Below, piece after piece: positions 27,647-37,524 of a stretch of 42,500 nucleotides of DNA. Source of the stretch: Prorocentrum cordatum (lineage: Eukaryota > Sar > Dinophyceae > Prorocentrales > Prorocentraceae); assembly GCA_963575745.1 (NCBI GenBank), contig CAUYUJ010017904.1, positions 234,008 to 276,507 on the forward strand. The letters run 5' to 3'. The translations under genes and the position numbers were made by a program. Position 1 is the first letter of the stretch; every line of letters begins with the position of its first letter. Below the pieces are notes generated by a model. It was not told the origin of the DNA. It saw only the letters and a program-made list of their open reading frames with translations, and searched no databases.

Positions 27647-29658
27647 GGGGCTGCGATCTGCTAAACCGTCGCCACTTTCGAGGGCTGCTGGTGGGTCCTG
27701 CGGAGTGAGGCAACGCGCAGATCTGAGCGAGACCTCGCCGTCCCTGGGGGGCTGCGATCTGCGAAAGTGTCGCCACGTTCGAGGGCTCCTGGTGGGACGG
27801 TCCTGCGGAGAAAGGCACCGCGCAGATCTGAGCGAGACCGCGATCTGCGAAACTGTCGCCGCTTTCGAGGGCTGCTGGCGGGTCCAGCTGAGTGAGGCAC
27901 CGCGCAGATCTGAGCGGGACCTCGCCGTCCCTGGGGGGCTGCGATCTGCGAAGCTGTCGCCACTTTCGAGGGTTGCTGGTGGGTCCTGCGGGGTGAGGCA
28001 CCGCGCAGATCTGAGCGAGACCTCGCCGTCCCGGGGGGGCTGCGATCTGCGAAACTGTCGCCATTTTCGAGGGCGGCTGGTGGGCCCAGCGGAGTGAGAC
28101 ACCGCGCAGATCTGAGCGGGACCTCGCCGTCCCTGGGGGGCTGCGATCTGCGACATTGTCGCCACTTTCGAGGGCTGCTGGTGGGCCCAGCGGAGTGAGA
28201 CACCGCGCAGATCTGAGCGGGACCTCGCCGTCCCAGGGGGGCTGCGATCTGCGACATTGTCGCCACTTTCGAGGGCTGCTGGTGGGTCCTGCGGAGTGAG
28301 GCACCGCGCAAATATGAGCGAGACCTCGCTGTTCCTGGAGGGCTGCGGTCTGCGAAGTTGTTGCCACTTTCGAGGGCTGCTGGTGAGTCCTGCGGGGTGA
28401 GGCACCGCGCAGACCTGAGCGAGACCTCGCCGTCTCAGGGGCTGCGATCTGCGAAATTGTCGCCACTTTCGATGGCTGCTGGTGGGTCCTGCGGAGTGGG
28501 GCACCGCGCAGATCCGAGCGAGACCTCGCCGTCCCTGTGGGGCTGCGATCTGCGAAATTGTTGTCTCTTTCGAGGGCTGCTGGTGGGTCCTGCGGAGTGA
28601 GGCACCGCGCAGACCTGAGCGAGACCTCGCCGTCCCTGGGGGGCTGCGATCTGCGAAACGGTCGCCACGTTCGAGGGCTGCTGGTGGGTCCAGCGGAGTG
28701 AGGCACCGCGCAGATCTGAGCGAGGCCTCGTCGTCCCTGGAGGGCTGCGATTTGCGAAACTGTCGCCACGTTCGAGGGCTGCTGGTGGGTCCTGCGGGGT
28801 GAGGCACCGCGCAGATCTGAGCGAGACATCGCGGTCCCTGGGGGCTGCGATCTGCGAAACGGTCGCCATTTTCGAGGGCTGCTGGTGGGTCCTGCGGAGA
28901 AAGGCACCGCGCAGATCTGAGCGGGACCTCGCCGTCCCTGGGGGGCTGCGATCTGCGACATTGTCGCCACTTTCGAGGGCTGCTGGTGGGTCCTGCGGGG
29001 TGAGGGACCGCGCAGATCTGAGCGGGACCTCGCCGTCCCAGGGGGGCTGCGATCTGCGAAGCTGTCGCCACTTTCGAGGGCTGCTGGTGGGTCCTGCGGG
29101 GTGAGGCACCGCGCAGATCTGAGCGAGACCTCGCCGTGCCTGGGGGGCTGCGATCTGCGAAACGGTCGCCTCTTTCGAGGGCTGCTGGTGGGTCCTGCGG
29201 AGTGAGGCACTGCGCAGATCAAAGTGGGACCTCGCCGTCCCTGGGGGGCTGCGATTTGCGAAACTGTCGCCACGTTCGAGGGCTGCTGGTGGGTCCTGCG
29301 GAGTGAGGCACCGCGCAGATCTGAGCGGGACCTCGCCGTCCCAGGGGGGGCTGCGATCTGCGAAGCTGGCGCCACTTTCGAGGGGGGGCCTGCGGGGTGA
29401 GGCACCGCGCAGATCAAAGTGGGACCTCGCCGTCCCTGGGGGGCTGCGATCTACGACAGTGTCCCCGTTTTCGGGGGCTGCTGGTGGGTCCTGCGGAGTG
29501 AGGCTCCGCGCAGATCTGAGCGGGACCTCGCCGTCCTTGGGGGGCTGTGATCTGCGAAGCTGTCGCAACTTTCGAAGGCTGGTGGCGGGTTCAGCGGAGC
29601 GATGCACCAGGCAGATCTGAGCCAGACACCGCAATCCTTGGGGGGGGGCTGCGAGCCT
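27647..29658. repeat. 101-bp satellite, about 20 units
   Basis: The phrase CTGCGATCTGCG starts at 27651, 27752, 27838 (86-bp unit), 27939, 28040, 28141, 28242, 28343, 28442, 28543, 28644, 28745, 28845, 28946, 29047, 29148, 29249, 29351, 29444 (93-bp unit), 29545 and 29649. Units also share TGTCGCCACTTTCGAGGGC, TGGTGGGTCCTGCGGAGTGA, CACCGCGCAGATCTGAGCG and ACCTCGCCGTCCCTGGGGGG. The inner inverted pair GATCTGCG / CGCAGATC occurs in most units. Because 101 is not divisible by three, the long minus-strand frames pass through it in rotation and should not be taken as genes. Confidence 0.95.
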
Positions 29659-29774
29659 CACGAATGCCGCTCGCAGAAGTATATGCGCCCATGTCACGTC
29701 ATCACCTCCGTATAACGTCTCCCAATCTATTCATGCCCCGCGTTGCGCAGGGGTTGGGTACGTCGCCAGGGTAA

Positions 29775-30900
29775 TGGTTTGCGTATGTACGCACGTATGT
29801 ATGAATGTGTTGATGCATGCATGTGCGTATGGTTGTGTGCGTGTATGTATGCTTATATGCATACATGCATGCATGCATATGCATGCATGCATGTATGTAT
29901 GTATGCATGTATGTATGTAAGTGTGTATGTATGCATACATGCATGTATGTATGTATGCATGTATGTATGTATGTATGTATGTATGTATGTATGGACTGGG
30001 TGTGTGTATGCATGTATGTATGTATGTATGCATGCATGCATGCATGTATGTATGTATGTATGTATGTATGTATGTATGTATGTATGTATGTATGTACGCA
30101 TGTATGTATGTATGTATGTATGTATCTATGTATGTATGTATGTATGCATGTACGTGTGTATGTGTATGCATGGAATCATGCATGTATGTACGTATGCAGA
30201 GTTGCATGTAGGTAAGACTGCACCTATGTACGTAAAAGCATATACACGCATGCATGCATGCATGTATGCACGCATGTCTGCATACTTGTATGCATACATG
30301 CATGTCTGCATGTGTGGCTGTATGCACGCACGCATGTATGTGTGTATGCCTGTATTGACGTATGGCGGTGTGCACCTCTAGGTATGTGCGGTTGCCTGTG
30401 TACGTATGCATGTATGTTTATATGTATGCGTATGTATGTATGTATGCATGCATGCATGCATGTATGTATGTATGTATGTGCGTTCACGTATTCAGTTGTG
30501 TATGCATGTATGTAAACATGTGTGCATGCATGCATGCATGTATGTAGGTATGTGTATATGTGTACGGTTGGTTGCGTGTATGCGTGCATGGATGCATGTG
30601 TGTGAATATATATGTATGTATATATACACCTCTATATAGGTCTGTATATATGCACGCATGCACGTACACATGTACGTACACAGGTCCCTACGTGTGTATG
30701 CATGTATGCACTTATGCATGTATGCATGTGCGCGTGTATGTATGCATGTATGCATGTATGCATCTATGCATGTATGCATGTATGTGTGTATGTCTGCCTG
30801 CCTGCCTGTCAGTCCGTCTGCCTGTATGTATGTATGTATGTATGTATGTATGTATGTATGTATGTATGTATGTATGTATGTGTGTGTATGTGTGAATGTG
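29775..30900. repeat. (ATGT)n tetranucleotide field, right
   Basis: About 1.1 kb of the same TGTA/ATGT/ATGC units in the same orientation as the left field, ending in GTGTGAATGTGTG. Confidence 0.95.
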
Positions 30901-31104
30901 TGAATGTGTTTGTCGAGCTGTGCTGCTGTGAGCTACTGGCGGGTGGGCCGTGTTGCCCCCCTCCTTTCCTCTACCGTTGGTTCCCGCCCCTCTGTCGGCA
31001 GGGGTAGGTCGGGGCCCTCCGTGCCCAGCCGCTGTTTCTCCACGCGGGACAGCGACTGCTGCTTCCCCCCCCGCGGAGCGTGGGACGGACTGGAACATTC
31101 TTCA

Positions 31105-31484
31105 CGTTTCGGTTATCCCCACCAGCAGTGACGCGTTAGGCAATTAGGTTCGCGCGTAGCCCGCCCGACCCTTGATGCTGCTGGCGCGCTCGCCCGCGGC
31201 CGCGACGGAAAAAGTATCCCCGCCAGCCCATTCAGAAACCTTGCGCATGAGATTCGACGGGGAAAGGAGCGCGGAGACACATGCAGTGAAGCAAAGCGGC
31301 CAACCAGGGTGAAAAGAGAGATCTCTGGGAGCGAGGGGGTGGCCTTGGAGGGCCTCTTCGGGCCATCCCTGGGGCCCCTCGTGGGGGCAAGGGGAGGAGG
31401 AGCAGGAGGAGGAGCAGGAGGAGGAGCAGGAGGAGGAGCAGGAGGAAGAGGAGCAAAACGAAAAGGAAGACGATGAGGGCAGGG

Positions 31485-31528
<44 letters not shown>

Positions 31529-32375
31529 GAGGAGGAGGAGGAGGAGTGGGAGGAGGGGGAGGGGGAGGGGGAGGGGGAGGGGAGGAGGAGGAGAGGAGGA
31601 GGGAGGAGGAGGAGGAGGAGGGAGGAGGGAGGAGGAGGAGGAGGAGGGGGAGGAGGAAGAGGAGGAAGAGGAGGAGGAGGAGAACAAATCCCGGAAATTC
31701 TATTTGGAGCCCTCTTTGGACACTTTTGGGGGGATCATGGGGTCCTCTTGAGGATCTTTTGGGGGGCCTGGAGCCCTCTTGTAACCATCTTGGAGCCCTC
31801 GTGGCGCTCCCCTGCGAGCCCTGGAGAGCCTCTCTGGGCCATCTTGGAGGCCATCGATCAGAAGGGGGGGCATCCAAAATCGCCTCTTAGGGCCCTCTTG
31901 GAGCGCTCTTGGGCGCTCTTGGGACCGTCTGGGGCCGTCTGGGGGGGCCTTTCGGGCCTCTCTTGGGCCTCTCTTGGGCCATCTTGAGGCACCAGAAGCA
32001 CATCGGAAGCAAGAAGGCGAGACGGCCCACATCATTGATTTACATTCGATGTGTTTAAAGGATTTGGGCCTCGTGGGGGGGTGCTGAGGAGGCTCCGAGA
32101 TCACTGCAAGCCGTCTTGTGGCCCTCTCGTCGGGAATGTTGGAGGTATGTCGGAAGCTATCTTGAACTGTCGTCGGCTATCTTGAGCCATCTTGTAATAC
32201 ATCTTGGGCTATCTTGGGCCCTCGTAGGGCCATCTTGGGCCGTCTTGGGCGCCCTGACACACCGCAGCAGCCCCCAGCAAGCTTAGGAGGGCTGTAAGGC
32301 AAACCTCCTGGAAGGGAAGCGTTTTTTTGGAAGAGACGTAAAGAACTCGCTAGATCACTTTAGCCCAAAGGGCAG
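31105..32375. repeat. Dispersed repeat R1, copy 3
   Basis: Same landmark order as 23125-24275, including GCGTAGCCCGCCCGACC, AAAGTATCCCC, CAACCAGGGTGAA, GGAGGGCCTCTTCGGGCCAT, an expanded (GGA)n/(GACGAG)n block (31390-31682), CCATCGATCAGAAG, ATCCAAAATCGCCTCTTAGG and AAGAACTCGCTAGATC. Confidence 0.8.
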
Positions 32376-33003
32376 GTGAGATTATCTCGACAACGAACCC
32401 AACCCAACCATACACGACCCAATGGACACAACGGACCCACCGCGATAGTGGGCATCGTCTTCGGTGGAGCCCTGTATATGGGGCCACGAAGCGCGTAAAG
32501 GGCTGTCGGGGGGGTGTCGGGAGGCTGTCGGGGGGGGGGTGTGGGCGGCTGTCAGGGGGCTAGCTGTCGGGGGGCTGTGGGTGTCTGGGGGGGGGATCGG
32601 AGGGTCGCTATACAGGGCTGCCCGCAGGGGGAGGGCATTGGGGGGCTTCGGGATGTATCCTGAAAAGGGCTCTTGGGGGGCCGGGGGGTGGGCGCGGGCC
32701 CAGAGGGGGAAGCGGAGGGGGGGAGAGGGGCGGGGGGGGAGTTGCCGAAGGGCGGCCCCAGAGCGCAGACTTGGAGTGCTGCCAAGGCCGTCGTCGGAAG
32801 TGCGGCGCGGCTGCCCCGGGACATGTCCGCTGCCAGCACACATTGCTGATCGCGGCTGTGGTGCTACAGCGCTGGCGGAGGAACCATGGGTTCTGGCCTT
32901 GTTTGAGTCCTTGAGCGCACTCGAAACGAGCTTGTCTGCAGTATTCGTCAGCGTGCCCGCTGGCGTGCGCTGCGCACGCGTGCCTTGCTTCACAGCGCCA
33001 GAA

Positions 33004-33180
33004 CTGGAACGTGTGTGTGTGTGTACGTACGTACGTACGTACGTACGTGTGTGTGTGTTTATGTGTATGTGTCTGCGTCTGTGTCTGTGCCTGTGTCTGT
33101 GTCTGTGTCAGTGTCAGTGTCTGTGTCTGTGTCTGTGTGTGTTGTGTGCTGTGTGTGTGTGTGTGTCTTGTGTGTGTGCG
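33004..33180. repeat. (GT)n / (GTAC)n / (GTGTCT)n tract
   Basis: GT runs with a (GTAC)6 block at 33023-33046 and GTGTCT/GTGTCA hexamers. Lies directly before the acceptor at 33193. Confidence 0.9.
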
Positions 33181-33193
33181 TGTTTATGTGCAG

Positions 33194-33280
33194 GGTCCTC
33201 GTCTGCCTGCTGTCTCGCCTCCGCTCCTGTCTCGCCCTTCGGAGCTCGTCGCTGCGCCTCGTCCTCCTCGCCCGCACCGT
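33194..33280 (+). CDS. RING-type E3 ligase, hydrophobic exon
   Basis: TTTATGTGCAG|G is followed by a frame reading VLVCLLSRLRSCLALRSSS, then LRLVLLARTV, with nearly all third positions G or C. A Leu/Val/Arg-rich segment suits the membrane-proximal part of the protein. The right end is not sure; a GC donor at 33281 keeps phase with the exon at 33379 (phase 2), but coding composition continues to about 33300. Reads as the next exon after 22437-22930. Confidence 0.5.
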
Positions 33281-33378
33281 GCACCGCTTCGCCTCTGCCC
33301 CCCCCCCCCCCCTCCCCGTGCTTCTCCATCTATCCCCACCCCCGCCGCTCCCCTCGCGTTTCACCCCCCCCTCGCGAG

Positions 33379-33514
33379 CGATGCGGTCGATCCCCCTCGG
33401 GGCGCACCCAGTGCCCCCCCGCGACGCGTGCGCGTGACCTGGGCCGGCCGCGCGCGTGTCTCTCCGACCGACTCTCTGCGCCCCGCCGCTGCGCGCGCGG
33501 CCGCGGCGCCACAG
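33379..33514 (+). CDS. RING-type E3 ligase, linker exon
   Basis: A C-rich tract ends CTCGCGAG. The frame from 33379 reads DAVDPPRGAPSAPPRRVRV, TWAGRARVSPTDSLRPAAAR, AAAAPQ and stops at the strong donor CCACAG|GTACGT. It ends in phase 0, as the RING exon at 34102 begins. The product is a Pro/Ala-rich linker with no domain. Confidence 0.6.
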
Positions 33515-33603
33515 GTACGTGTGTGCTCTGTGTGCTCTGTGTGCTTTGTGTGTATGTGTGTGTGTGTGTCGGTGTGTGCAGTGTGTGCGTGTATATGCAA
33601 TGT

Positions 33604-33685
<82 letters not shown>

Positions 33686-33809
33686 GTGCGTGTGCGTGTG
33701 CGTGTGCGTGTGCGTGTGCGTGTGCGTGTGCGTGTGCGTGTGCGTGTGCGTGTGCGTGTGCGTGTGCGTGTGCGTGTGCGTGCGTGCGTGTGCGTGCGTG
33801 CGTGCGTGC

Positions 33810-33846
<37 letters not shown>

Positions 33847-34101
33847 CGTGTGCGTGTGCGTGTGCGTGTGTGTGTGTGTGTGCGTGTGTGATGTTTTGTT
33901 GTGTGTGTGTGCTTGGTGTGGTGTAGAGTACGGTGTCGTCTCCGGATTGCCTCTGACGCGCCGCGACGAAAAAAGGTGTTTGGTGTGGTGTCTGGTGTCT
34001 GGTGTGGTGTGTGTGTGTGTTGTGCGTGTTCGTGTGATTGATGTGTGCGTGTGGGTGCCTGCGTTGAGGCATGCTTTGTGTGAAGCCTACACGCCCCCAA
34101 G
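33515..34101 (+). other. GT-AG intron filled with hexamer repeats
   Basis: CAG|GTACGT to CCAAG|GAG, 587 bp, phase 0. It contains (GGTGTC)n at 33605-33684, (GTGTGC)n at 33685-33780 and GT runs to about 33900. Confidence 0.65.
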
Positions 34102-34248
34102 GAGATCGAGACAGTTGATTTCTCGCCCGACCTGTTCTCGGACGGCCAGGATGACTACAAGCAGCCTCCAGAGTGCTGCGTCTGCCAGGAATCCTTCGGG
34201 CACGACAGGGTGATCAAGAGGACAGTCTGCGGCCACTTCTTCCACAAG
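34102..34248 (+). CDS. RING-H2 domain, first half
   Basis: CCCCCAAG|G then EIETVDFSPDLFSDGQDD, YKQPPECCVCQESFGHDRV, IKRTVCGHFFHK. It holds the first Cys pair (C-x2-C at 34174-34185), then 14 residues, Cys-x-His (34228-34236) and the next His (34243). This is the first part of C-x2-C-x14-C-x-H-x2-H-x2-C-x11-C-x2-C, a RING-H2. RING-H2 domains bind two zinc ions and an E2 enzyme to transfer ubiquitin. The acidic segment before the RING is usual for such ligases. The exon ends in phase 0 inside the domain and is completed by 36356-36411. Confidence 0.85.
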
Positions 34249-34370
34249 GACCCCCCACACAGTCAGGAACACGGCACCTTGGTCCGCCCCGCCCCCGCCC
34301 GGGGCGGCCGAGAGCTCCTTGGGCCAGGTGCGCATATCTGTGCCAGGTGGCCGTGGACGCCCTAGTTGTG

Positions 34371-34452
34371 CTCATCCTCCGCCTCCTCCTCCTCCTCCTG
34401 CTCGCTCCTCCTGCTCGCTCCTCCTCCTCCTCCTCCTCCTTCTCCTCCATCT
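34371..34452. repeat. (TCC)n tract
   Basis: TCC with CTGCTCG interruptions, inside the proposed GA-AG intron. No acceptor-exon pair follows. Confidence 0.8.
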
Positions 34453-34514
34453 CCATTCCTTTTTCCTGATAAACGGAGACTGGAGAGAAACCCCAATCAG
34501 ATTCTTTGCTGGGG

Positions 34515-34915
34515 TTATGGGGTTATAGGGCTATAGGGCTATAGGGCTATAGGGCTATAGGGCTACAGGGCTATCGGGCCATGGGGCTATGGGGCTCTAG
34601 GGCTCTAGGGCTACAGGGCTATAGGGCTATAGGGCTATAAGGCTATAGGGCTATAGAGCTATAGGGCTATAGGGCTATAGGGCTATAGGGGCTCTACGTC
34701 TATAGGGATATAGGGCTATGGGGCTCTAGGGCTCTCGGGCTCTAGGGCTATAGGGCTATAGAGCTATAGGGCTATAGGGCTATGGGGCCATGGGGTTCTA
34801 GGGCTCTAGGGCTATAGGGCTATAGGGCTATAGGGCTATGGGGCTATAGGGCCATGGGGCTATAGGGCTATAGTGCTATGGATCTATAGGGCTATAGAGC
34901 TATAGAGCACCTGGG
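34515..34915. repeat. (GGGCTATA)n 8-bp array, about 50 units
   Basis: Roughly 400 bp of GGGCTATA with GGGCTCTA, GGGCTATG and GGGCCATG variants. The junction CTATAG is palindromic. Confidence 0.95.
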
Positions 34916-35035
34916 CACCCGGGCACCCGGGCACGCTGGCGCTCGGCCGCGGAAATCGGCGGCGCACCTCACCCGGGCACCTAGGCACCCGGGCACCCGG
35001 GCGTGGCGCCGAAATCGGCGGCGCACCTTCCGCTA
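34911..35035. repeat. ~70-bp GC-rich duplication with GGGCACCC units
   Basis: Two blocks of CACCCGGGCACCCGGGC, each followed by CGCCGAAATCGGCGGCGCACC or its variant. ATCGGCGGCGCACCT is shared exactly. Confidence 0.75.
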
Positions 35036-35159
35036 GGACCCCTACAGAGGCAAGCTCCGATTGTGGAATAACCTTATCTCCCTGTCGCACCCCGAGGCCG
35101 GGCGTTTTGCGTGAGAGTTCCTCACCACTTATGATTCTGAAGCCTAAGAAGTGGCAGCA

Positions 35160-35590
35160 GTTGCACAGATGGAGGGCCATTGGTTTTCAATACGTGGCTC
35201 TCGTCGTAGCGCCGTGCACATTCGCTGAAGAAAACTGCAAGAGTTTCGCGGATTGAGGGCGGGCCGTTTTCAAAATGTCGCTCTCGCTTTAGCGCCGCGC
35301 ACATTCGTTTTAAAACTTCGCAAGAGTTTCAAGGGTTGCGGGCGGGTGGTTGTCAAAATGTGGCTCTCGCCTTAGCGCCGCGCACGCTCGTCTTAAACAT
35401 TTTAAAAAGTTTCACGGATTGCGGGCGGGTGGTTTTCAAAACGTAGCTCTCGCCTCAGCGCCGCGAGCATTTTTTAAGCTATTTGCAAGAGCTTCACGGA
35501 TTGAGGGCGGGCCGTTTTCAAAGTGTGGTTCTCGCGTCAGCGCCGCGCACATTCGTTCTAAACATTTGGAAGATTTTCAAGGATTCCCAT
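35160..35590. repeat. 83-bp tandem array, about five units
   Basis: GGGCGGGCCGTTTTCAAA and its GGGTGGTTTTC variant recur near 35170, 35261, 35344, 35427 and 35509. Each is followed by GCTCTCGC, AGCGCCGCGCACATTCG and CAAGAGTTTC. Spacing is 82-83 bp after the first unit. Confidence 0.9.
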
Positions 35591-36355
35591 GATCAACGTA
35601 CCAGAAAATGTGTTTTGGACGGGTTTTGGATTATGCGGGTGCAACAGTTATTTTGCTTCGCGGTGTTGAAGTCCTAGAATTGGCGTTCTTGCGCGATTCC
35701 CGATCGTCAAGGCGCAGCAGTCAGGCTGATCCGTGGCGTTGAGATCCGGAGAACAATGTTTTGTCATGCTTCAGGGTCTTCCAACGGTTGTCTTCAAACG
35801 GTTGCTTCAAGCGAATGGAGGGAGGGTTAATTGCAACATCGGTGATGACTCTTGGGCTTACACTGGTCCTCCTCCTCCTCCTCCTCCTCCTCCTCCTCCT
35901 GGGGGGGCGGGGACAGCGTGTACGGTAGTTGGGTGGGGGGGGTCCGCGTCGGGTCGTCGTGGCGACGATTCCGGCGAGGGCGATCAATGCTGAACACCGC
36001 CAGTGGCCTGGCTTTGGCCGACATCGAACGATCCAGCGCTACTGCCGGGAAGCCGCGATCCCTCAAGGTTGAGCGATTCAGACAGTTTCAGAACGACGTC
36101 GTCACGACGCGAACTTGCCGGAGTTTTGTCGGCATCAACCAACATATACAATGTGTGCGCCGTCCCCCCAGGGACCGCGCGCGCCGAGAGATCTTCTAGT
36201 GTCTAGTGTAAGCAACGTGGCGGGCGCTTTCTCGGGAAACGATCTGCCACATGATGCTTGAGCCGTACGTTCGGTTCGGGCATACGTCTCCGAGGAGGGT
36301 GCATAGTGCTAGTAACCGTGTCTTTTTGCGCCCCATTCTGCCCTGTGGCAAGAAG

Positions 36356-36411
36356 GATTGCCTGGGCGAGTGGCTCGAGAAGTATTCGAAGAGCTGCCCT
36401 CTCTGCCGCAG
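36356..36411 (+). CDS. RING-H2 domain, second half
   Basis: From 36356 the frame reads DCLGEWLEKYSKSCPLCRR, providing the sixth zinc ligand (Cys of KDC) and the last C-x2-C (CPLC). L-x-x-W-L is the usual E2-facing turn of RING-H2 proteins. A GT donor at 36412 (CGCAG|GTCGG) leaves two bases, exactly the phase needed by 36973. Joined to 34248 it gives H-K-D-C in frame, with correct RING spacing. Reading past the donor gives Arg/Ser-rich sequence that overlaps a dispersed repeat, so the donor is favoured. Confidence 0.85.
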
Positions 36412-36972
36412 GTCGGCGGCGAGCGAACGGGGGAAGCGGGAAGGAGAAGGCCTTCTCGGGAGGCTCGGAGAGGTCCCCCCCGCCTTCTGTGAAAGGTGTT
36501 CTTCGGGCGTGGATAGACCTCCTACCCTGACACGTCGATTAAGGAATTGGCCGTTGTCGGTTCGCGAGAGGGGGTCGCGGCCGTCATTTTTGCGGGTCCA
36601 GGTCCGTCGGTTTCGGTCCCAGGCCGTTTTCACTAAGGGGAGGTTTCCTAAAGGGAGGTTTGTCCACCGCCGAGTTCTAAGCCGTCCCCGAAGACGCAGA
36701 ACACTTCTCAGGAGGCGCGAGGGCTTCTGAGGAGTCCCGCCGCAAACGCAAGACTCGAGTGCGCCCGAACTCGGCCTTGCCGACGCTTCTTGACAGGCGC
36801 GTCCTGGATTCGGACGGCCCAGTGATCGTGGGCTGTCTCCAGCGGGAGGCCGCGTCAGATTTCGGGACTGGGCCTCGTCATCTTCATGATGGCCCCGTCG
36901 GGCCAACCCGAGAGTTCCCCGAGTCTCCGAGCCCTTGCGTCTCCCCGACCCCCGCGCTCGCCCCCCGAGCAG
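36412..36972 (+). other. GT-AG intron carrying dispersed repeat R3
   Basis: 561 bp, phase 2. Acceptor tract CCCCGACCCCCGCGCTCGCC then CCCCGAGCAG|G. GCAGG is present at both junctions. Confidence 0.65.
36512..36660. repeat. Dispersed repeat R3, copy 1
   Basis: GATAGACCTCCTACCCTGAC, GTTCGCGAGAGGG, CGTCGCGGCCGTCATTTTTG or close variants, GGTCCAGGTCCGTCGGTTTC and AGGGAGGTTT recur at 40344-40480 with roughly 90 percent identity by eye. Confidence 0.85.
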
Positions 36973-37030
36973 GGAGCTCGACGAGGGCGACGGCAAGCTG
37001 CCGGCGGGGGCCGCGCGCCCCGCGCAGTAG
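36973..37030 (+). CDS. RING-type E3 ligase, terminal exon
   Basis: From the acceptor CCCGAGCAG|G the first base completes an Arg codon split from 36411, then ELDEGDGKLPAGAARPAQ and TAG (37028-37030). Joined, the text after the last zinc ligands is CPLCRRELDEGDGKLP, and CPLCR-x-[ED]-L is very common at the end of RING domains. Phase, composition and domain logic agree. The encoded tail is only 18 residues. An inverted-repeat element with TTAA ends follows 126 bp downstream. Confidence 0.8.
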
Positions 37031-37156
37031 GCTGGCGGGGGGCGCCAGGCCCCCTCTGCTGCGAGGGGCACGCCGCTCGCCCGGGGGGGGGCAGGCCGCG
37101 CGCCGTGCGCGTGTGCGCTGCTTCGACTGGGGCCAGCCCCGGGCCCCTAGGATTAA

Positions 37157-37307
37157 GTCGGGCCTGTCCCTCTACAGGGGGAATATTCAAAAAGAATGGA
37201 AAAATCGTCTGGGGACTATTTTTTCAATATTTTGAGACCATTTTGGAGTATTTTTTGAGTATGTTTTATTTTTCGTCGAAAATCCCCCTGTAGGGGACAC
37301 GCCCGAC
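37157..37307. mobile_element. Inverted-repeat element family A, copy 1, TTAA duplication (151 bp)
   Basis: Left end GTCGGGCCTGTCCCTCTAC then AGGGGGA; right end TCCCCCTGTAGGGGACACGC then CCGAC. TTAA lies directly on both sides (37153-37156 and 37308-37311), the target duplication of piggyBac-type transposases. AT-rich inside. A non-autonomous element (MITE), intact by its ends. Confidence 0.9.
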
Positions 37308-37416
37308 TTAACCCTGGGAGCGGTGTGCAACGCCCTTCGAGGGCAACGATGGGGGGGGGAGAGGCCTAGGGGGGGGGGCCTGAGATCCGACGCTCCCCCA
37401 CAAAACATTGGAGCAG

Positions 37417-37497
37417 GCGTGTTTGGGGCCGTTCTCGGCCTCTGGTCCGAGCGCAGTATATGACTACCTATACGACCACCCTGCGGGTGATAAGGAG
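37417..37497 (+). CDS. Internal exon, unknown
   Basis: TTGGAGCAG|G opens 27 codons reading ACLGPFSASGPSAVYDYLYD, then HPAGDKE, up to the strong donor AAGGAG|GTGAGG. It is in phase 0 at both ends. The following intron would start with the (GGTCTCACATTC)n and (ATC)n repeats. It is phase-compatible with the candidate exon at 39682. Another frame gives a short terminal peptide ending at 37460, so not certain. Confidence 0.4.
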
Positions 37498-37524
37498 GTG
37501 AGGGGGGAGGGGGAACCAACGTCT

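Larger units (their letters stand above)
22931..33193 (+). other. Proposed giant first intron of the RING gene (~10.3 kb)
   Basis: Donor TCG|GTCC and acceptor TGTGCAG|G, phase 2 on both sides. It holds two R1 repeats, GT-rich tracts, a 207-bp foldback, two (ATGT)n fields and the 101-bp satellite. Candidate exons inside it (25371-25560 plus, 25886-26290 minus) would then be nested genes, extra exons or false calls. Confidence 0.4.
34249..36355 (+). other. Non-canonical GA-AG intron splitting the RING domain
   Basis: The exon ends CACAAG and the intron starts GACCCC. It ends GGCAAGAAG before GATTGC. AAGGA is repeated at both junctions, so the exact cut cannot be placed from sequence alone. GA-AG gives AG|G on the acceptor side and keeps the frame. 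Length 2107 bp. It contains (TCC)n, the 8-bp array and the 83-bp array. Confidence 0.7.

Noticed and set aside
27212-29697. Three minus-strand open frames of 420-639 residues over the 101-bp satellite
   Set aside because: The unit has no minus-strand stop in its three rotations and 101 is not divisible by three, so length alone explains them. All units differ at random positions.
26534-30900. Many open frames of 60-250 residues over the tetranucleotide fields, rich in Cys-Met-Tyr-Val or His-Thr-Tyr
   Set aside because: They are direct translations of (ATGT)n DNA in several frames and both strands, with no codon bias or splice signals.
23250-32200. Leu/Gly-rich frames over CTTGGGG repeats
   Set aside because: Repeats of GLLG/SWG-type residues follow from the CTTGGGG units. 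The three dispersed copies show no shared frame.
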